This document shows, piece by piece, positions 46,468-56,411 of a stretch of DNA of 62,351 bases. The notes beneath the pieces are model-generated. The model was given only the letters and a program-made list of their open reading frames with translations, ran no database searches and was not told the origin of the DNA. The first letter of the stretch is position 1. Each line of letters opens with the position of its first letter. Origin of the DNA: Paracoccaceae bacterium (GTDB taxonomy: Bacteria; Pseudomonadota; Alphaproteobacteria; Rhodobacterales; Rhodobacteraceae). The stretch is taken from positions 1 to 62,351 of the forward strand of contig JANQRL010000013.1 in NCBI GenBank assembly GCA_028284605.1, written 5' to 3'. The position numbers and the translations under genes were made by a program.

Positions 46468-47337
46468 ATGGCCTTATTTGCATCGCCGAAGACGCTCTTG
46501 CGCACGCTTGCCACGTTTCCGCTTCTGCTGTTGAGCGCTGTCGCGGCACAAGCCCAGCCGTTCGAGGGGCTCGAAGTGATCGGCGCGCCGGAGCCCGGCG
46601 GGCTCGGCTTTCAACCGGCCGCGACCGAACTGGCCCGTGACCTGCAATGGCTCGACGGGATGCTGCTGATCATCATCACCGTGATCACGCTCTTCGTCGT
46701 CGCCCTGCTGGCCATCGTGATCCTGCGCTACAATTCGCGCTCGAACCCTGAACCCGCGACCTTCACCCACAATTCGCCGCTCGAGGTGACCTGGACCGTG
46801 GTGCCGATCGTCATCCTGGTCTTCATCGGGGCGTTCTCGCTGCCGATCCTGTTCAAGCAGCAGGAGATCCCGGTCGCCGACGTCAACATCACCGTGACCG
46901 GCTATCAGTGGTTCTGGGGCTATGAATATGTCGACGAGGGTATCCTCTTCGACAGCTACATGATCGGTTACGGCGAGGGGAACCTGAACCCGGAGATCGA
47001 GGCGCAGCTCGTCGAGGCGGGCTATACCGCCGACGAATTCTTGCTGGCCACCGACAACCCGGTTGTGGTTCCGGTGAACGCCACGGTGGTGATGACGGTC
47101 ACCGCGGCGGACGTGATCCATTCCTGGACCATCCCGGCCTTCGGGGTGAAGCAGGACGGGGTGCCTGGGCGTTTCGCCCAGCTCTGGTTCGCCGCCGAGC
47201 AGGAAGGCATCTATTTCGGCCAGTGTTCGGAGCTTTGCGGCAAGGACCACGCCTATATGCCGATCACGGTAAAAGTGGTGAGCCAGGAGGAATACGACGC
47301 CTGGCTGGAGACCGCGAAGCTGGAATTCCCGGCCTGA
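46468..47337 (+). CDS. ctaC: Cytochrome c oxidase subunit II
   Basis: Subunit II accepts electrons from cytochrome c at its CuA centre. The 289-residue protein has a signal peptide (about residues 1-28, AAQA-QP), two membrane helices (about 55-80 and 100-122), the aromatic QWFWGYEY and the CuA ligands in [12 protein letters not shown] (C253, C257, H261, M264) with the first His in HSWTIPAFG. Start at ATG 46468; a longer frame is unlikely. It leads the operon ctaC-ctaB-orf-ctaG-ctaE-surf1. The subunit I gene ctaD is not present here, which is common in Rhodobacteraceae. Confidence 0.96.
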   Translation: MALFASPKTLLRTLATFPLLLLSAVAAQAQPFEGLEVIGAPEPGGLGFQPAATELARDLQWLDGMLLIIITVITLFVVALLAIVILRYNSRSNPEPATFTHNSPLEVTWTVVPIVILVFIGAFSLPILFKQQEIPVADVNITVTGYQWFWGYEYVDEGILFDSYMIGYGEGNLNPEIEAQLVEAGYTADEFLLATDNPVVVPVNATVVMTVTAADVIHSWTIPAFGVKQDGVPGRFAQLWFAAEQEGIYFGQCSELCGKDHAYMPITVKVVSQEEYDAWLETAKLEFPA

Positions 47338-47362
47338 TCCGGCCCTGTCCCGGGGAGCAAGG

Positions 47363-48295
47363 ATGACCGACCAGACCGCCCAGACGATCCCGCAGGAGGC
47401 GCAGTTCGGCGACTATTTCGCCCTGCTGAAGCCCCGGGTGATGTCGCTCGTGGTCTTCACGGCGCTGGTCGGGCTTCTGGTCGCGCCGGGAACGGTGCAT
47501 CCCTATATCGCCTTCGTCTCGATCCTCTGCATCGCGGTGGGCGCCGGAGCGTCGGGCGCGCTCAACATGTGGTGGGACGCCGATATCGACGCGGTGATGC
47601 GGCGCACGAAGCGCCGCCCGATCCCCTCGGGCCGGGTGGCCCCAGACGAGGCGCTGGGCATCGGGCTCGCGCTCTCCGGCTTCTCGGTGATCCTGCTGGG
47701 GCTGGCCGCGAACTGGCTCGCCGCCGCGATCCTGGCCTTCACGATCTTCTTCTATGCCGTCATCTACTCCATGTGGCTGAAACGCTCGACGCCGCAGAAC
47801 ATCGTCATCGGCGGCGCCGCGGGGGCCTTCCCGCCGCTCCTTGGCTGGGCATGCGCCACAGGTGCTGTGAGCCTGGAAGCCTGGCTGATGTTCGCGCTCA
47901 TCTTCATGTGGACGCCGCCGCATTTCTGGGCGCTCGCGCTCTTCGTGAAGACCGATTACGGCGATGCGGGCATCCCGATGCTGACCGAGACCCATGGCCG
48001 GCGCGCAACGCGCAACCACATTCTGGCCTACACCCTGCTGCTGGTGCCGGTCTCTCTGGGTCTCGCCCTGACCTCCATCGGCGGGCCGGTCTATCTGGCG
48101 ACGGCACTGGTGCTGAACGTGCTCTTCTTGAAGGGCGCCTGGGCGATCTGGCGCCGGTCCGAAGAGGTTGCCGAGGCCGACAGCTACCGGACAGAGAAAC
48201 AGGTCTTCAAACTCTCGCTCACCTATCTCTTCCTGCATTTCGGGGCGCTTCTGGCCGAGGCCGCTTTGCGCCCCTGGGGCTTGGGGGGCTGGTGA
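47363..48295 (+). CDS. ctaB: Protohaem IX farnesyltransferase
   Basis: CtaB makes haem O from haem B, the first step to haem A for the oxidase. The 310-residue membrane protein has about nine helices, the UbiA-family motif [19 protein letters not shown] and the second loop [28 protein letters not shown] precedes ATG 47363. It lies 25 nt after ctaC, and its stop shares a base with the next start (TGATG). Confidence 0.96.
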   Translation: MTDQTAQTIPQEAQFGDYFALLKPRVMSLVVFTALVGLLVAPGTVHPYIAFVSILCIAVGAGASGALNMWWDADIDAVMRRTKRRPIPSGRVAPDEALGIGLALSGFSVILLGLAANWLAAAILAFTIFFYAVIYSMWLKRSTPQNIVIGGAAGAFPPLLGWACATGAVSLEAWLMFALIFMWTPPHFWALALFVKTDYGDAGIPMLTETHGRRATRNHILAYTLLLVPVSLGLALTSIGGPVYLATALVLNVLFLKGAWAIWRRSEEVAEADSYRTEKQVFKLSLTYLFLHFGALLAEAALRPWGLGGW

Positions 48296-48546
48296 TGGCG
48301 ATCCGGGTCGAACATGAGTTGCATGAGCGCCGCCGGGGCCGCAATCTCGGGATGCTGGGGGTTCTGCTGGCGCTGGTGGCAATCGTCTTCGGCCTCACGG
48401 TGGTGAAGGTCACCAATCTCGACAATATCGCCCAGTTCGAGCGTTTCGACCACGCGCCGCGCCCGTTGCTCGACCCCGAGGTGCAGGAGGCGATGCGCGC
48501 CGCGACGGGAGCGCCGGCCGCAGCGGCGGAGGAGACCGGCCAATGA
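48295..48546 (+). CDS. Small one-helix protein between ctaB and ctaG (CoxF-like)
   Basis: The 83-residue product starts with a charged stretch (RVEHELHERRRGRN), followed by one membrane helix (MLGVLLALVAIVFGLTVV) and a polar Ala-rich tail. A short gene of this kind stands between ctaB and ctaG in most Rhodobacteraceae and is usually labelled a cytochrome oxidase assembly or CoxF protein. ATG 48295 overlaps the ctaB stop by 1 nt and the stop overlaps ctaG by 4 nt, so translation is coupled. Role not known from sequence. Confidence 0.82.
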   Translation: MAIRVEHELHERRRGRNLGMLGVLLALVAIVFGLTVVKVTNLDNIAQFERFDHAPRPLLDPEVQEAMRAATGAPAAAAEETGQ

Positions 48547-49136
48547 TGCGCCTCTTCAACATCTTCCCCGACGGGCCCGTGCGCACCGCCGCACAGGCGG
48601 TGACAGTCGTGGTCTTCATGGGCGGGCTCGCCTGGGCCTCGGTGCCGTTCTATGACTGGTTCTGCCGCGTCACCGGTTTCGGTGGCACCACCAATGTGGC
48701 GACCGATACCGATGTCGACATCCTCGACCGCGCCATCCGGATCCGCTTCGACGCCTCGCTCGAACGCGACATGCCGTGGAGCTTTACGCCGGTGGAGCGG
48801 GAGATGACCGTGCGGATCGGCGAAACGGCGCTCGCCTTCTACGAGGCGCACAATCCCACCAGCCGGCCCATCGCAGGCTCGGCGAGCTATAATGTGGCGC
48901 CCTACGATGCCGGCTTCTTTTTCGACAAGGTGCATTGCTTCTGCTTCGAGGAGCAGGTGCTGCAACCGGGCGAGACGGTGCTGATGCCGGTGAGCTTCTT
49001 CGTCCACCCGGATATCGTGGACGACCGCGAAGGCCAGTACATCCACACCATCACGCTCGGGTATACATTCTACGAAATCGACCTGCCGGAGAACGCCGAG
49101 CAGGCCGCCCTCGACCTGACCATCGGGACCGACTGA
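48543..49136 (+). CDS. ctaG: Cytochrome c oxidase assembly protein CtaG/Cox11
   Basis: CtaG delivers copper to the CuB site of oxidase subunit I. The 197-residue protein has one N-terminal membrane anchor (about residues 15-34) and a periplasmic immunoglobulin-like domain with the copper motif CFCF in [30 protein letters not shown] after the helix is also typical and holds the third conserved Cys. Start ATG 48543 overlaps the stop of the preceding small gene. Confidence 0.95.
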   Translation: MMRLFNIFPDGPVRTAAQAVTVVVFMGGLAWASVPFYDWFCRVTGFGGTTNVATDTDVDILDRAIRIRFDASLERDMPWSFTPVEREMTVRIGETALAFYEAHNPTSRPIAGSASYNVAPYDAGFFFDKVHCFCFEEQVLQPGETVLMPVSFFVHPDIVDDREGQYIHTITLGYTFYEIDLPENAEQAALDLTIGTD

Positions 49137-49137
49137 C

Positions 49138-49941
49138 ATGGCGCATGCAAAAGACCACGATTACCACATCCTGAACCCCTCGATCTGGCCCCTGGTGGCC
49201 GCGGTCGGGGCCTTCACGATGCTCTTCGGCAGCGTCCTCTGGATGCACGGCTCCGGGCCCTGGTTGTTCCTGATGGGCCTTGTCGCGATCTTCTACTCCA
49301 TGTGGGCCTGGTGGGGCGAGACCATCGTCGAGAACGGGGCCGGCGACCACACGCCAGTGGTGCGGATCGGCCTGCGCTACGGCTTCATCCTCTTCATCAT
49401 GTCGGAGGTGATGTTCTTCTCCGCCTGGTTCTGGTCGTTCTTCAAACACGCCCTCTACCCGATGAACGAATATGTGGGCTCGACCTACATCCCGGCGGAG
49501 TTCTATCAGGTCAACGCCTTCGATCTGCCGCTGATGAACACCCTTGTCCTGCTGCTCTCGGGCTGTGCGGTGACCTGGGCGCACCACGCTCTGGTCCATG
49601 GCGGCCCGCGCAAGGATATCGAGAACGGGCTGCTCATCGCCGTGATCCTCGGCGTCGCCTTCACCTTCCTGCAAGGCTACGAGTACCGCTATCTGCTGGT
49701 GGAGCAGGACTGGACCTTCGGCGGCGACAAGTTCTTCTCGAACTTCTTCATGGCCACCGGGTTCCACGGGCTGCACGTCATCATCGGGACGATCTTCCTC
49801 TTCGTCTGCTACATGCGGGCGCGGGCCGGGCATTTCACCGCCGACAACCATGTCGGGTTCGAGGCGGCGGCCTGGTACTGGCATTTCGTCGACGTGGTGT
49901 GGCTGTTCCTCTTCTTCGCGGTCTACATCTGGGGCATCTGA
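49138..49941 (+). CDS. ctaE: Cytochrome c oxidase subunit III
   Basis: Subunit III is a membrane part of the oxidase without metals that protects proton uptake and enzyme stability. The 267-residue protein has the seven helices of the family, the Glu in [20 protein letters not shown] (first 20 residues quoted) and the end [16 protein letters not shown]. It is only 1 nt after ctaG and 19 nt before surf1. Confidence 0.96.
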   Translation: MAHAKDHDYHILNPSIWPLVAAVGAFTMLFGSVLWMHGSGPWLFLMGLVAIFYSMWAWWGETIVENGAGDHTPVVRIGLRYGFILFIMSEVMFFSAWFWSFFKHALYPMNEYVGSTYIPAEFYQVNAFDLPLMNTLVLLLSGCAVTWAHHALVHGGPRKDIENGLLIAVILGVAFTFLQGYEYRYLLVEQDWTFGGDKFFSNFFMATGFHGLHVIIGTIFLFVCYMRARAGHFTADNHVGFEAAAWYWHFVDVVWLFLFFAVYIWGI

Positions 49942-49960
49942 GCCCCGCCCCGGGGGCGTG

Positions 49961-50629
49961 ATGCGGCTGATCTTTCCGGTTCTGCTGGGATTCGCGGGCT
50001 GCGGCGTGCTGCTCTGGCTCGGCTTCTGGCAGGTGGAGCGGCTGGCCTGGAAAGAGGGCATTCTGGCCGAGATCGAAGGCCGGATCGGTGGGGCGCCGGT
50101 GGCCGTGCCGGAGACGCCCGACCCGGGGGCCGACCGCTACCTGCCCGTGGCCATCGATGCACGGGTCACCGGCGAACCCCTGCGCGTCCTGATGTCCACC
50201 CGGGACGAGGGGGCGGGATTCCGCATCATCGCACCGGTGGAGAGCGGGGGCAGGGCGCTCCTGGCCGATCTGGGCTTCGTGCGCGACGAAATCCCCGCCT
50301 TCGATCTGCCCGAAACCCCGCTCCGCATCACCGGCAACCTGCACTGGCCCGACGAGGTCGACCGCTGGACGCCGGAACCGGACGGGGAACTCTGGTTCGC
50401 CCGCGACGTGCCCGCCATGGCGGAGGCGCTCGGCACCGAACCGGTCCTGATTGTCGCGCGCCGGATCGACGGGGCCGATCTGGTCCCCCGGCCCTTGCCC
50501 GTGGGCACCGAGGGCATCCGCAACGACCATCTCGAATACGCGATCACCTGGTTCGGGCTTGCCCTGGTCTGGGCGATCATGTCAGGAGCGCTGATCCTGC
50601 GCACGATCCGCCGAAAGGGCGAGGCATGA
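49961..50629 (+). CDS. SURF1 family oxidase assembly protein
   Basis: SURF1 proteins aid haem A insertion into oxidase subunit I. The 222-residue product has the expected N-terminal helix (RLIFPVLLGFAGCGVLLWLG) with FWQVERLAWKEG after it, a periplasmic domain, and a second helix at the C-terminus, HLEYAITWFGLALVWAIM. ATG 49961 is the start that begins the first helix. Its stop overlaps thrC by 4 nt. Confidence 0.92.
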   Translation: MRLIFPVLLGFAGCGVLLWLGFWQVERLAWKEGILAEIEGRIGGAPVAVPETPDPGADRYLPVAIDARVTGEPLRVLMSTRDEGAGFRIIAPVESGGRALLADLGFVRDEIPAFDLPETPLRITGNLHWPDEVDRWTPEPDGELWFARDVPAMAEALGTEPVLIVARRIDGADLVPRPLPVGTEGIRNDHLEYAITWFGLALVWAIMSGALILRTIRRKGEA

Positions 50630-52014
50630 ACTACATTTCCACCCGTGGCGCCGCGCCGGTTCTGGGCTTCGAGGCGGCGATGATGACCGGGCTCGCCCGC
50701 GATGGCGGCCTCTATGTGCCCGAAACCGTGCCGGAACTGAGCCCGCCCGAGATCGCCGCGCTGGCCGGGCTGCCCTACGAGGAGGCCGCCTACCGCGTGA
50801 TGGCGCCCTTCATCGGCGACACGTTCGGCGAGGCCGAATTCCGCAGTCTGATCGACGCCGCCTATGCCGGCTTCGGACATCCGGCCCGGGCGCCCTTGAA
50901 GCAGCTCGGGCCCAACCACTCCCTGCTGGAGCTGTTCCACGGGCCGACGCTCGCGTTCAAGGATTTCGCGATGCAGCTCATCGGCCAGATGTTCCAGGCC
51001 GCTCTCACACGCTCCGGTGAGCGCATCACCATCGTCGGCGCCACCTCCGGCGACACCGGCTCCGCGGCCATCGAAGCGTTCCGGGGTCTCGCCAATGTCG
51101 ATGTCTTCATCCTCTACCCCCATGGCCGCGTCTCTGAGGTGCAGCGCCGGCAGATGACCACGGCGCGCGAGAACAACGTCCATGCCCTCGCCGTGGACGG
51201 GGATTTCGACACCTGCCAGGGCCTCCTGAAGGACATGTTCAACGATTTCACCTTCCGCGACGAGGTGCGGCTGGCGGGGGTGAACTCGATCAACTGGGCA
51301 AGGGTGCTGGCCCAGGTCGTCTATTACTTCACCGCCGCCGTGAGCCTCGGCGCGCCGCACCGCAAGGTCAGCTTCACCGTGCCCACGGGCAATTTCGGCG
51401 ACATCTTCGCGGGCCATGTGGCGCGGGCCATGGGACTTGGCATCGACAAGCTCGTCGTCGCCACGAACCAGAACGACATCCTGCACCGCGCGCTCTCCAC
51501 CGGCGCCTATATGACCGAGGCCGTGCAGCCCTCGATCAGCCCGTCGATGGACATCCAGGTCAGTTCCAATTTCGAGCGCGCGCTCTTCGATGCCTATGGC
51601 CGGGACGGGCCGGTGGTGGCGGCGCAGATGGACGAGCTGAAGGCCACCGGCGGCTTCACCATTTCGCAAGGCGCGCTGCAATCCCTGCGCGAGGGCTTCG
51701 CCTCGGGCCGTGTCAGCGAGGCGGACACCTCCGCCACCATCACGCGGATTGCCGAGGAGACCGGCGAGGTGCTCTGCCCCCATTCCGCCGTCGGCGTCGC
51801 CGTGGCCGAGCAGCACCTGACCGACACCCCCATGGTCACGCTTGCCACCGCCCACCCGGCGAAGTTCCCCGATGCCGTGGAGGCGGCCACCGGCCTGCGG
51901 CCCCCTCTTCCCTCCCGCATGGCCGATCTGTATGAGCGTCCGGAACGGGTGACGCGAGCCCCCGGGGACCTCGCCGCCGTGGAGGAGATCATCAGGGAAC
52001 GGACCGCAGTTTGA
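50626..52014 (+). CDS. thrC: Threonine synthase
   Basis: ThrC converts O-phosphohomoserine to threonine with pyridoxal phosphate. The 462-residue product has the cofactor Lys in HGPTLAFKDFAMQ (about K112), the phosphate loop GATSGDTGSAA and VPTGNFGDIFAGH. ATG 50626 lies in the surf1 stop, and the stop overlaps the TTG start of the M16 peptidase. The link of thrC to the oxidase operon is positional only and is shared by many Rhodobacteraceae. Confidence 0.96.
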   Translation: MNYISTRGAAPVLGFEAAMMTGLARDGGLYVPETVPELSPPEIAALAGLPYEEAAYRVMAPFIGDTFGEAEFRSLIDAAYAGFGHPARAPLKQLGPNHSLLELFHGPTLAFKDFAMQLIGQMFQAALTRSGERITIVGATSGDTGSAAIEAFRGLANVDVFILYPHGRVSEVQRRQMTTARENNVHALAVDGDFDTCQGLLKDMFNDFTFRDEVRLAGVNSINWARVLAQVVYYFTAAVSLGAPHRKVSFTVPTGNFGDIFAGHVARAMGLGIDKLVVATNQNDILHRALSTGAYMTEAVQPSISPSMDIQVSSNFERALFDAYGRDGPVVAAQMDELKATGGFTISQGALQSLREGFASGRVSEADTSATITRIAEETGEVLCPHSAVGVAVAEQHLTDTPMVTLATAHPAKFPDAVEAATGLRPPLPSRMADLYERPERVTRAPGDLAAVEEIIRERTAV

Positions 52015-53276
52015 CCGTCCAGTCGCACACGCTGCCCAACGGCTTTCGCATCGTCACCGAACATATGCCGGGGCTGAAAAGCGCCTCCATCGGCGTCTGG
52101 GTCAAGGCCGGGGGGCGCCATGAGCGGGCCGACCAGAACGGCATTGCCCATTTTCTCGAACACATGGCGTTCAAGGGCACCAAGCGCCGCACGGCCCGGC
52201 AGATCGCCGAGGAGATCGAGGATGCCGGCGGCTATATCAACGCCTATACCTCGCGGGAGATGACGGCCTATTACGCGCGGGTCCTCGAGGACGATATCGC
52301 ACTCGGCCTCGACATCATCGCCGACATCATTCTCAATCCGGTCTTCGATCCGCGCGAGATCGAGGTGGAGCGCGGCGTGATCCTCCAGGAAATCGGCCAG
52401 TGCCATGACACGCCGGACGATATCGTCTTCGACTGGTTGCAGGAGGCCGCCTATCCCGACCAGCCCCTCGGCCGCCCGATCCTCGGCGCGCCTGACCGGG
52501 TAAGCTGTTTCGGCCGCGACGATCTGGCCCGGTTCGTGGCCGAGCATTATGCGCCCGGCGAGATGATCCTCGCCGCCGCCGGGGCGGTGGATCACGACGC
52601 CATCGTGGCGCTCGCCGAGGCGCATTTCGGCGCCATGGAGGTGCCGGGCCCGGTGCTGACCGCGGAGCCGGCGCGGTTCCTGGGCGGCGAGCGTCGCGAG
52701 GTGCGGGACCTCGAACAGGTGCATTTCGCCCTCGCCCTCGACGGGCCCGACTACCGCGATCCGGCGATCTACACCGCGCAGATCTACTCCATTGCGCTCG
52801 GCGGCGGTATGTCCTCGCGGCTCTTCCAGACCATCCGGGAGGAGCGCGGGCTCTGCTACACGATCTTCGCCCAGTTCGGCGCCTATGCCGATGGCGGCAT
52901 GACGACGATCTATGCCGGCACCGCCGCCGATCAGATCGGCGAGTTGGCGATGCTGACGGCGGATGAACTAAAACGCGCCGCCGGCGATATCGATGCTGCC
53001 GAAGTGGCCCGCGCCCGGGCGCAGATGAAGGCCGGGCTGCTCATGGGTCTCGAAAGCCCCTCCGCGCGCGCCGAGCGGTTGGCGCGGATGACGGCGATCT
53101 GGGGCAAGGTGCCCAGCATCGAGGAGACCATCGAGCGCATCGACGCCGTCACCACCGGCGACATCCGCGCCTTCGGCGAGACCATGGCGACCCGCGCCGC
53201 CGCTGCGCTCACGCTCTACGGCCCCATCGACCGCGCCCCGGACCTCACCTCGCTGAAAGAACGGCTCGCGGCCTGA
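52011..53276 (+). CDS. M16 family zinc peptidase (mitochondrial processing peptidase-like)
   Basis: The 421-residue protein is a pitrilysin-type peptidase with the inverted zinc motif HFLEH (47-51) and the third ligand Glu in EVERGVILQEI about 76 residues later. It resembles the beta subunit of the mitochondrial processing peptidase, as alphaproteobacterial homologues do. No signal peptide is visible, so it is probably cytoplasmic. The start is TTG at 52011, overlapping the thrC stop (TTGA); its stop shares one base with the next ATG. Confidence 0.93.
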   Translation: MTVQSHTLPNGFRIVTEHMPGLKSASIGVWVKAGGRHERADQNGIAHFLEHMAFKGTKRRTARQIAEEIEDAGGYINAYTSREMTAYYARVLEDDIALGLDIIADIILNPVFDPREIEVERGVILQEIGQCHDTPDDIVFDWLQEAAYPDQPLGRPILGAPDRVSCFGRDDLARFVAEHYAPGEMILAAAGAVDHDAIVALAEAHFGAMEVPGPVLTAEPARFLGGERREVRDLEQVHFALALDGPDYRDPAIYTAQIYSIALGGGMSSRLFQTIREERGLCYTIFAQFGAYADGGMTTIYAGTAADQIGELAMLTADELKRAAGDIDAAEVARARAQMKAGLLMGLESPSARAERLARMTAIWGKVPSIEETIERIDAVTTGDIRAFGETMATRAAAALTLYGPIDRAPDLTSLKERLAA

Positions 53277-53860
53277 TGCTCAGGGCCCGGCGCAGGCTCC
53301 GGCTCGAGACCGAGCGCCTCACCCTGCGCCCGCCGCAACACCACGATTACACCGCCTGGTCCTCCCTGCGCCGGGAGAGTCGGGCGTTCCTGACGCCGTG
53401 GGAGCCGACCTGGGCCGAGGACCACCTGACCCGCAAGGCGTTCACCAACCGGGTCTACTGGGCGCAGCGCTCTGTGGCCCAGAGCACCGCCGTGCCGCTC
53501 TTCCTCTTCCGGCGCGAGGACGAGGCGCTGGTCGGGGCGATCACCCTCGACAATATCCGCCGCGGCCCGTCCCAGGCGGCGACGACCGGCTATTGGATCG
53601 GCGCGACCTATGCGCGGCAGGGTTTCATGCGCGAGGCGATCGCGGCGGTGGTTCACCATGCCTTCACCGTCCTCGACCTGAGCCGGATCGAGGCCGGCTG
53701 CCTGCCGGAGAACACGCCGTCGCGGAAGCTTCTGGAGAGCTGCGGCTACAAGTATGAGGGCGTGGCGCAGAGCTACCTCCAGATCAACGGGCGCTGGCGC
53801 AACCATGTGCTCTACGCGAACCTCCGGGCGGATCGGCGGGGGCGGACGGATGCGGGGTGA
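53276..53860 (+). CDS. RimJ/RimL-type GNAT acetyltransferase
   Basis: The 194-residue protein has the RimJ pattern: LRLETERLTLRPPQHHDYTA at the start, GAITLDNIRRGPSQAATTGYWIG-type strands, the acetyl-CoA loop ARQGFMREAIAAV and the NTPSRKLLESCGYKYEG end. RimJ acetylates the N-terminus of ribosomal protein S5 in Escherichia coli, but the target here is not certain. ATG 53276 overlaps the peptidase stop by 1 nt. It is the last gene of the long oxidase-thrC run; a repeat element follows. Confidence 0.88.
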   Translation: MLRARRRLRLETERLTLRPPQHHDYTAWSSLRRESRAFLTPWEPTWAEDHLTRKAFTNRVYWAQRSVAQSTAVPLFLFRREDEALVGAITLDNIRRGPSQAATTGYWIGATYARQGFMREAIAAVVHHAFTVLDLSRIEAGCLPENTPSRKLLESCGYKYEGVAQSYLQINGRWRNHVLYANLRADRRGRTDAG

Positions 53861-53903
53861 GATGGCCGCGCGCCCGCGAACCATTCAGAACAGATGAACA
53901 ACG

Positions 53904-54085
53904 GTTGTTCTGCTTCCCCGCCCGAATAGCGCCGAAGGCGCCGGGCATCGACAGACCGTCCGGGCGGGCTGGCGATTGGGTTATCGTGAGCGCGAAGCTC
54001 GGGGCGAAGATGTATCTGGCTGCCATAAATTGCGTTAGCTCAGGGGAAGGATCGCCATCCCCCGGTCTGTCGATACCCGGCTTGC
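53904..54085 (-). repeat. Dispersed intergenic repeat, copy B (inverted to copy A)
   Basis: On the minus strand this 182-nt stretch aligns with 2336-2600 over nearly its whole length. Shared blocks are GACAGACCGGGGGATGGCGAT (last 20 bases identical apart from one A/G), TACATCTTC, CAATCGCCAGCCCG, GGACGGTCTGTCG and CGGCGCCTTCGGCGCTATTC with GGGCGGGGAAG behind. It lacks the two hairpin-bearing inserts of copy A. It fills most of the 303-nt gap between the acetyltransferase gene and the MBL-fold gene. An open frame on the minus strand across it (MAARYIFAPSFALTI...) may be chance. Confidence 0.75.
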
Positions 54086-54163
54086 GTTCTGCTGGGCTGG
54101 AAAGAGGCCGAAAACTCGCGCCACTCGTTCGACGACATGCCGCCTTGCCCTAACTTCGATCTC

Positions 54164-54982
54164 ATGCGCCTCCTTGCCGTCCTCCTGCTCCTCATCCCGG
54201 CCCTCGCTTCGGCGCAGACCGAGGACCGCCGCCCCTCCCACTGCATCGCACTGGTGGAGAACACGCCCGGCCTCGCGGTCCTGACACCGGCCAATTACCA
54301 GGCGCCGCTGGACGAGCACAGTGTCCGGCTGACCTATGTCGACCATTCCATGGTCCTGATCCAGACCGCCGGTGGGCTCTCGGCGGTGACCGATTTCGCG
54401 GGCTGGATCGGCAATGTGGAGTTCACGCCCGATCTGGTCACGATGAACAATGCTCATTCCACGCATTGGACCCCGTTCCCCGACCCGGCGATCCCCCATG
54501 TGCTGGAAGGCTGGCGGCAGGAGGGGGAACCCGCCGACCACCATCTCGACCTGGGCGAGATGCTGGTGCGCAACGTCACCACCGATATCCGCAGCCGGGG
54601 TCCCGAGGGGATCGACGGCAATTCGATCTTCGTCTTCGAGGTCGCCGGGCTCTGCATCGGGCATCTGGGCCATCTCCACCACGAGCCGACGCCCGAGCAA
54701 TACGCCGCCATCGGGCGGCTCGATGTCGTGATGGCGGCGGTGGATGGCGGGCTGACCGTCGATCTGCCGACGATGATCCGCATCCTTCAGCGGTTCCGGT
54801 CCTCGGTGGTGATCCCGATCCACTGGTTCGGGCGCAGCACTCTGGAGCTCTTCCTCGACGGCATGTCCGAGGATTTCGCCATCGAGCGGCCCGGCGCGGC
54901 GGGGATGGAAATCTCCTTGCGCACGCTGCCGAACCGGCCCACGGTCGTGGTCCTCGAACCGCGGTTTCTCGGCCTCGACTGA
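54164..54982 (+). CDS. Exported MBL-fold protein with altered metal site
   Basis: The 272-residue product has a signal peptide (MRLLAVLLLLIPALASA-Q) and a metallo-beta-lactamase-like fold of the UlaG type: VRLTYVDHSMVLIQTAGGLS, then PDLVTMNNAHSTHWTPF where active relatives have HxHxDH. Here the site reads NxHxTH, so the first His and the Asp are replaced. Later His-bearing elements remain (CIGHLGHLHHEPT, VVIPIHWFG). It may bind one metal ion or be inactive. Start at ATG 54164 begins the signal peptide. The FAD oxidase gene follows at 6 nt. Confidence 0.78.
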   Translation: MRLLAVLLLLIPALASAQTEDRRPSHCIALVENTPGLAVLTPANYQAPLDEHSVRLTYVDHSMVLIQTAGGLSAVTDFAGWIGNVEFTPDLVTMNNAHSTHWTPFPDPAIPHVLEGWRQEGEPADHHLDLGEMLVRNVTTDIRSRGPEGIDGNSIFVFEVAGLCIGHLGHLHHEPTPEQYAAIGRLDVVMAAVDGGLTVDLPTMIRILQRFRSSVVIPIHWFGRSTLELFLDGMSEDFAIERPGAAGMEISLRTLPNRPTVVVLEPRFLGLD

Positions 54983-54988
54983 CATTTC

Positions 54989-56401
54989 ATGACCCTCACT
55001 CCTGTCTCCGACGCCTTCGTCGACGGCCTGCGTGCCGATCTGCCGGCGCCGGTGTTCCGCGAGACGACGGACGCCTATCTGCGGGAGCCGCGGGGCCGCT
55101 GGGAGGGCCGGGGCCGGGTTCTCGCGCCCGGATCGACCGACGAGGTGGCGGCTATTGTGCGGGCCTGCGCGGCGGCGCGGGTCGGGATCGTGCCCTATGG
55201 CGGCGGCACCGGTCTTGTCGGCGGGCAGCTCATGGCCCAGGGGCCCGCGCCGGTGATCCTGTCGCTGGAGCGGATGAGTGCGACCCGGGAGGTCTACCCG
55301 TCGGAAAACGTGCTGGTGGCCGAGGCGGGGGCGATCCTCGCCGATATCCGGGACGAGGCAGCACGCCACGACCGGCTCTTTCCGCTGACCCTCGCCTCCC
55401 AGGGGTCCGCCCGCATCGGCGGCCTTCTGGCCACCAACGCGGGCGGGGTGAACGTCGTGCGTTACGGCAATGCGCGGGCACAGTGCCTGGGGCTTGAGGC
55501 GGTGATAGCCGATGGGTCGGTCTGGCACGGGCTGACGCGGCTCCGGAAAGACAATCTGGGCTATGATCTGCGCGATCTGCTGATCGGGTCGGAGGGGACG
55601 CTGGGGATCATCACCGCCGCCGCATTGCAATTGGCGCCGGTCCCGGCGGGGGACGGAACCGCGCTTCTCGCGATCCCGTCCCCGTCCGCCGCGCTCGATC
55701 TTCTGGCGCTGGTGCGGGACCGGGTGGGTGACGGGCTCTCTGCCTTCGAGCTGAGCGGGCGGCAGGGGCTCGATTTCCTCGCCGAGGTCGGGCCGGAGAC
55801 AGCCGTCCCGCTCGATCCGGTGCCGGACTGGATGGTGCTGATCGAGGTGGGTTTGCCCGCCGGGTTGGCACCGGACGCGGTGCTGGAAGCGCTGTTCGAT
55901 GCGGCCGTGGAGCGCGGTCTGACCTCGGACGGCGTCATCGCCCGGTCCGAGGCGCAGCGCCGGGCGTTTTGGGACATCCGCGAAAACATCCCCGAAGCCA
56001 ACCGCCGGATCGGGGCGGTGTCGTCGCACGACATTTCCCTGCCGCTCTCGGCGATCCCTGAGTTCATCGAGAAGGGCGCGAAGGTGATCGCCGGGATCGG
56101 GGCGTTCCGGATCAACTGCTTCGGCCATCTCGGCGACGGCAACCTGCATTACAACGTCTTTCCCCTGCCGGGGCGGGTGCGGGAGGATCATGAGGGGGAT
56201 CGCGCGGCGATCAAGCGCGCCGTCCACGATCTCACCCACGCCATGGGCGGGTCGGTCGCGGCGGAGCACGGGGTTGGGCGGCTGAAAGTGGAGGACCTGG
56301 AGCGCTACGGCGATCCGGCGAAGCTCGCCGCGATGCGGGCGATCAAGGCAGCGCTCGATCCGCTGGGCATTCTCAACCCCGGCGCTGTGCTGCGCGGCTG
56401 A
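54989..56401 (+). CDS. FAD-binding oxidase/dehydrogenase (GlcD / D-lactate / D-2-hydroxyglutarate type)
   Basis: The 470-residue protein has the PCMH-type FAD domain (VPYGGGTGLVGGQL; TLASQGSARIGGLLATNAGG; GSEGTLGIIT) and the FAD-oxidase C-terminal domain with the metal-binding CFGHLGDGNLHYNVFPLP and SVAAEHGVGRLK. Relatives oxidise D-2-hydroxyacids such as D-lactate, glycolate or D-2-hydroxyglutarate; the C-terminal motif favours the D-2-hydroxyglutarate or D-lactate dehydrogenase group. It is 6 nt after the MBL-fold gene. The exact substrate cannot be fixed. Confidence 0.88.
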   Translation: MTLTPVSDAFVDGLRADLPAPVFRETTDAYLREPRGRWEGRGRVLAPGSTDEVAAIVRACAAARVGIVPYGGGTGLVGGQLMAQGPAPVILSLERMSATREVYPSENVLVAEAGAILADIRDEAARHDRLFPLTLASQGSARIGGLLATNAGGVNVVRYGNARAQCLGLEAVIADGSVWHGLTRLRKDNLGYDLRDLLIGSEGTLGIITAAALQLAPVPAGDGTALLAIPSPSAALDLLALVRDRVGDGLSAFELSGRQGLDFLAEVGPETAVPLDPVPDWMVLIEVGLPAGLAPDAVLEALFDAAVERGLTSDGVIARSEAQRRAFWDIRENIPEANRRIGAVSSHDISLPLSAIPEFIEKGAKVIAGIGAFRINCFGHLGDGNLHYNVFPLPGRVREDHEGDRAAIKRAVHDLTHAMGGSVAAEHGVGRLKVEDLERYGDPAKLAAMRAIKAALDPLGILNPGAVLRG

Positions 56402-56411
56402 CCGGCGGATT

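Noticed and set aside
53784-54026. Minus-strand 80-codon frame across repeat copy B
   Set aside because: It overlaps the 3' end of the acetyltransferase gene, and copy A does not keep the same frame, so a conserved protein is unlikely.
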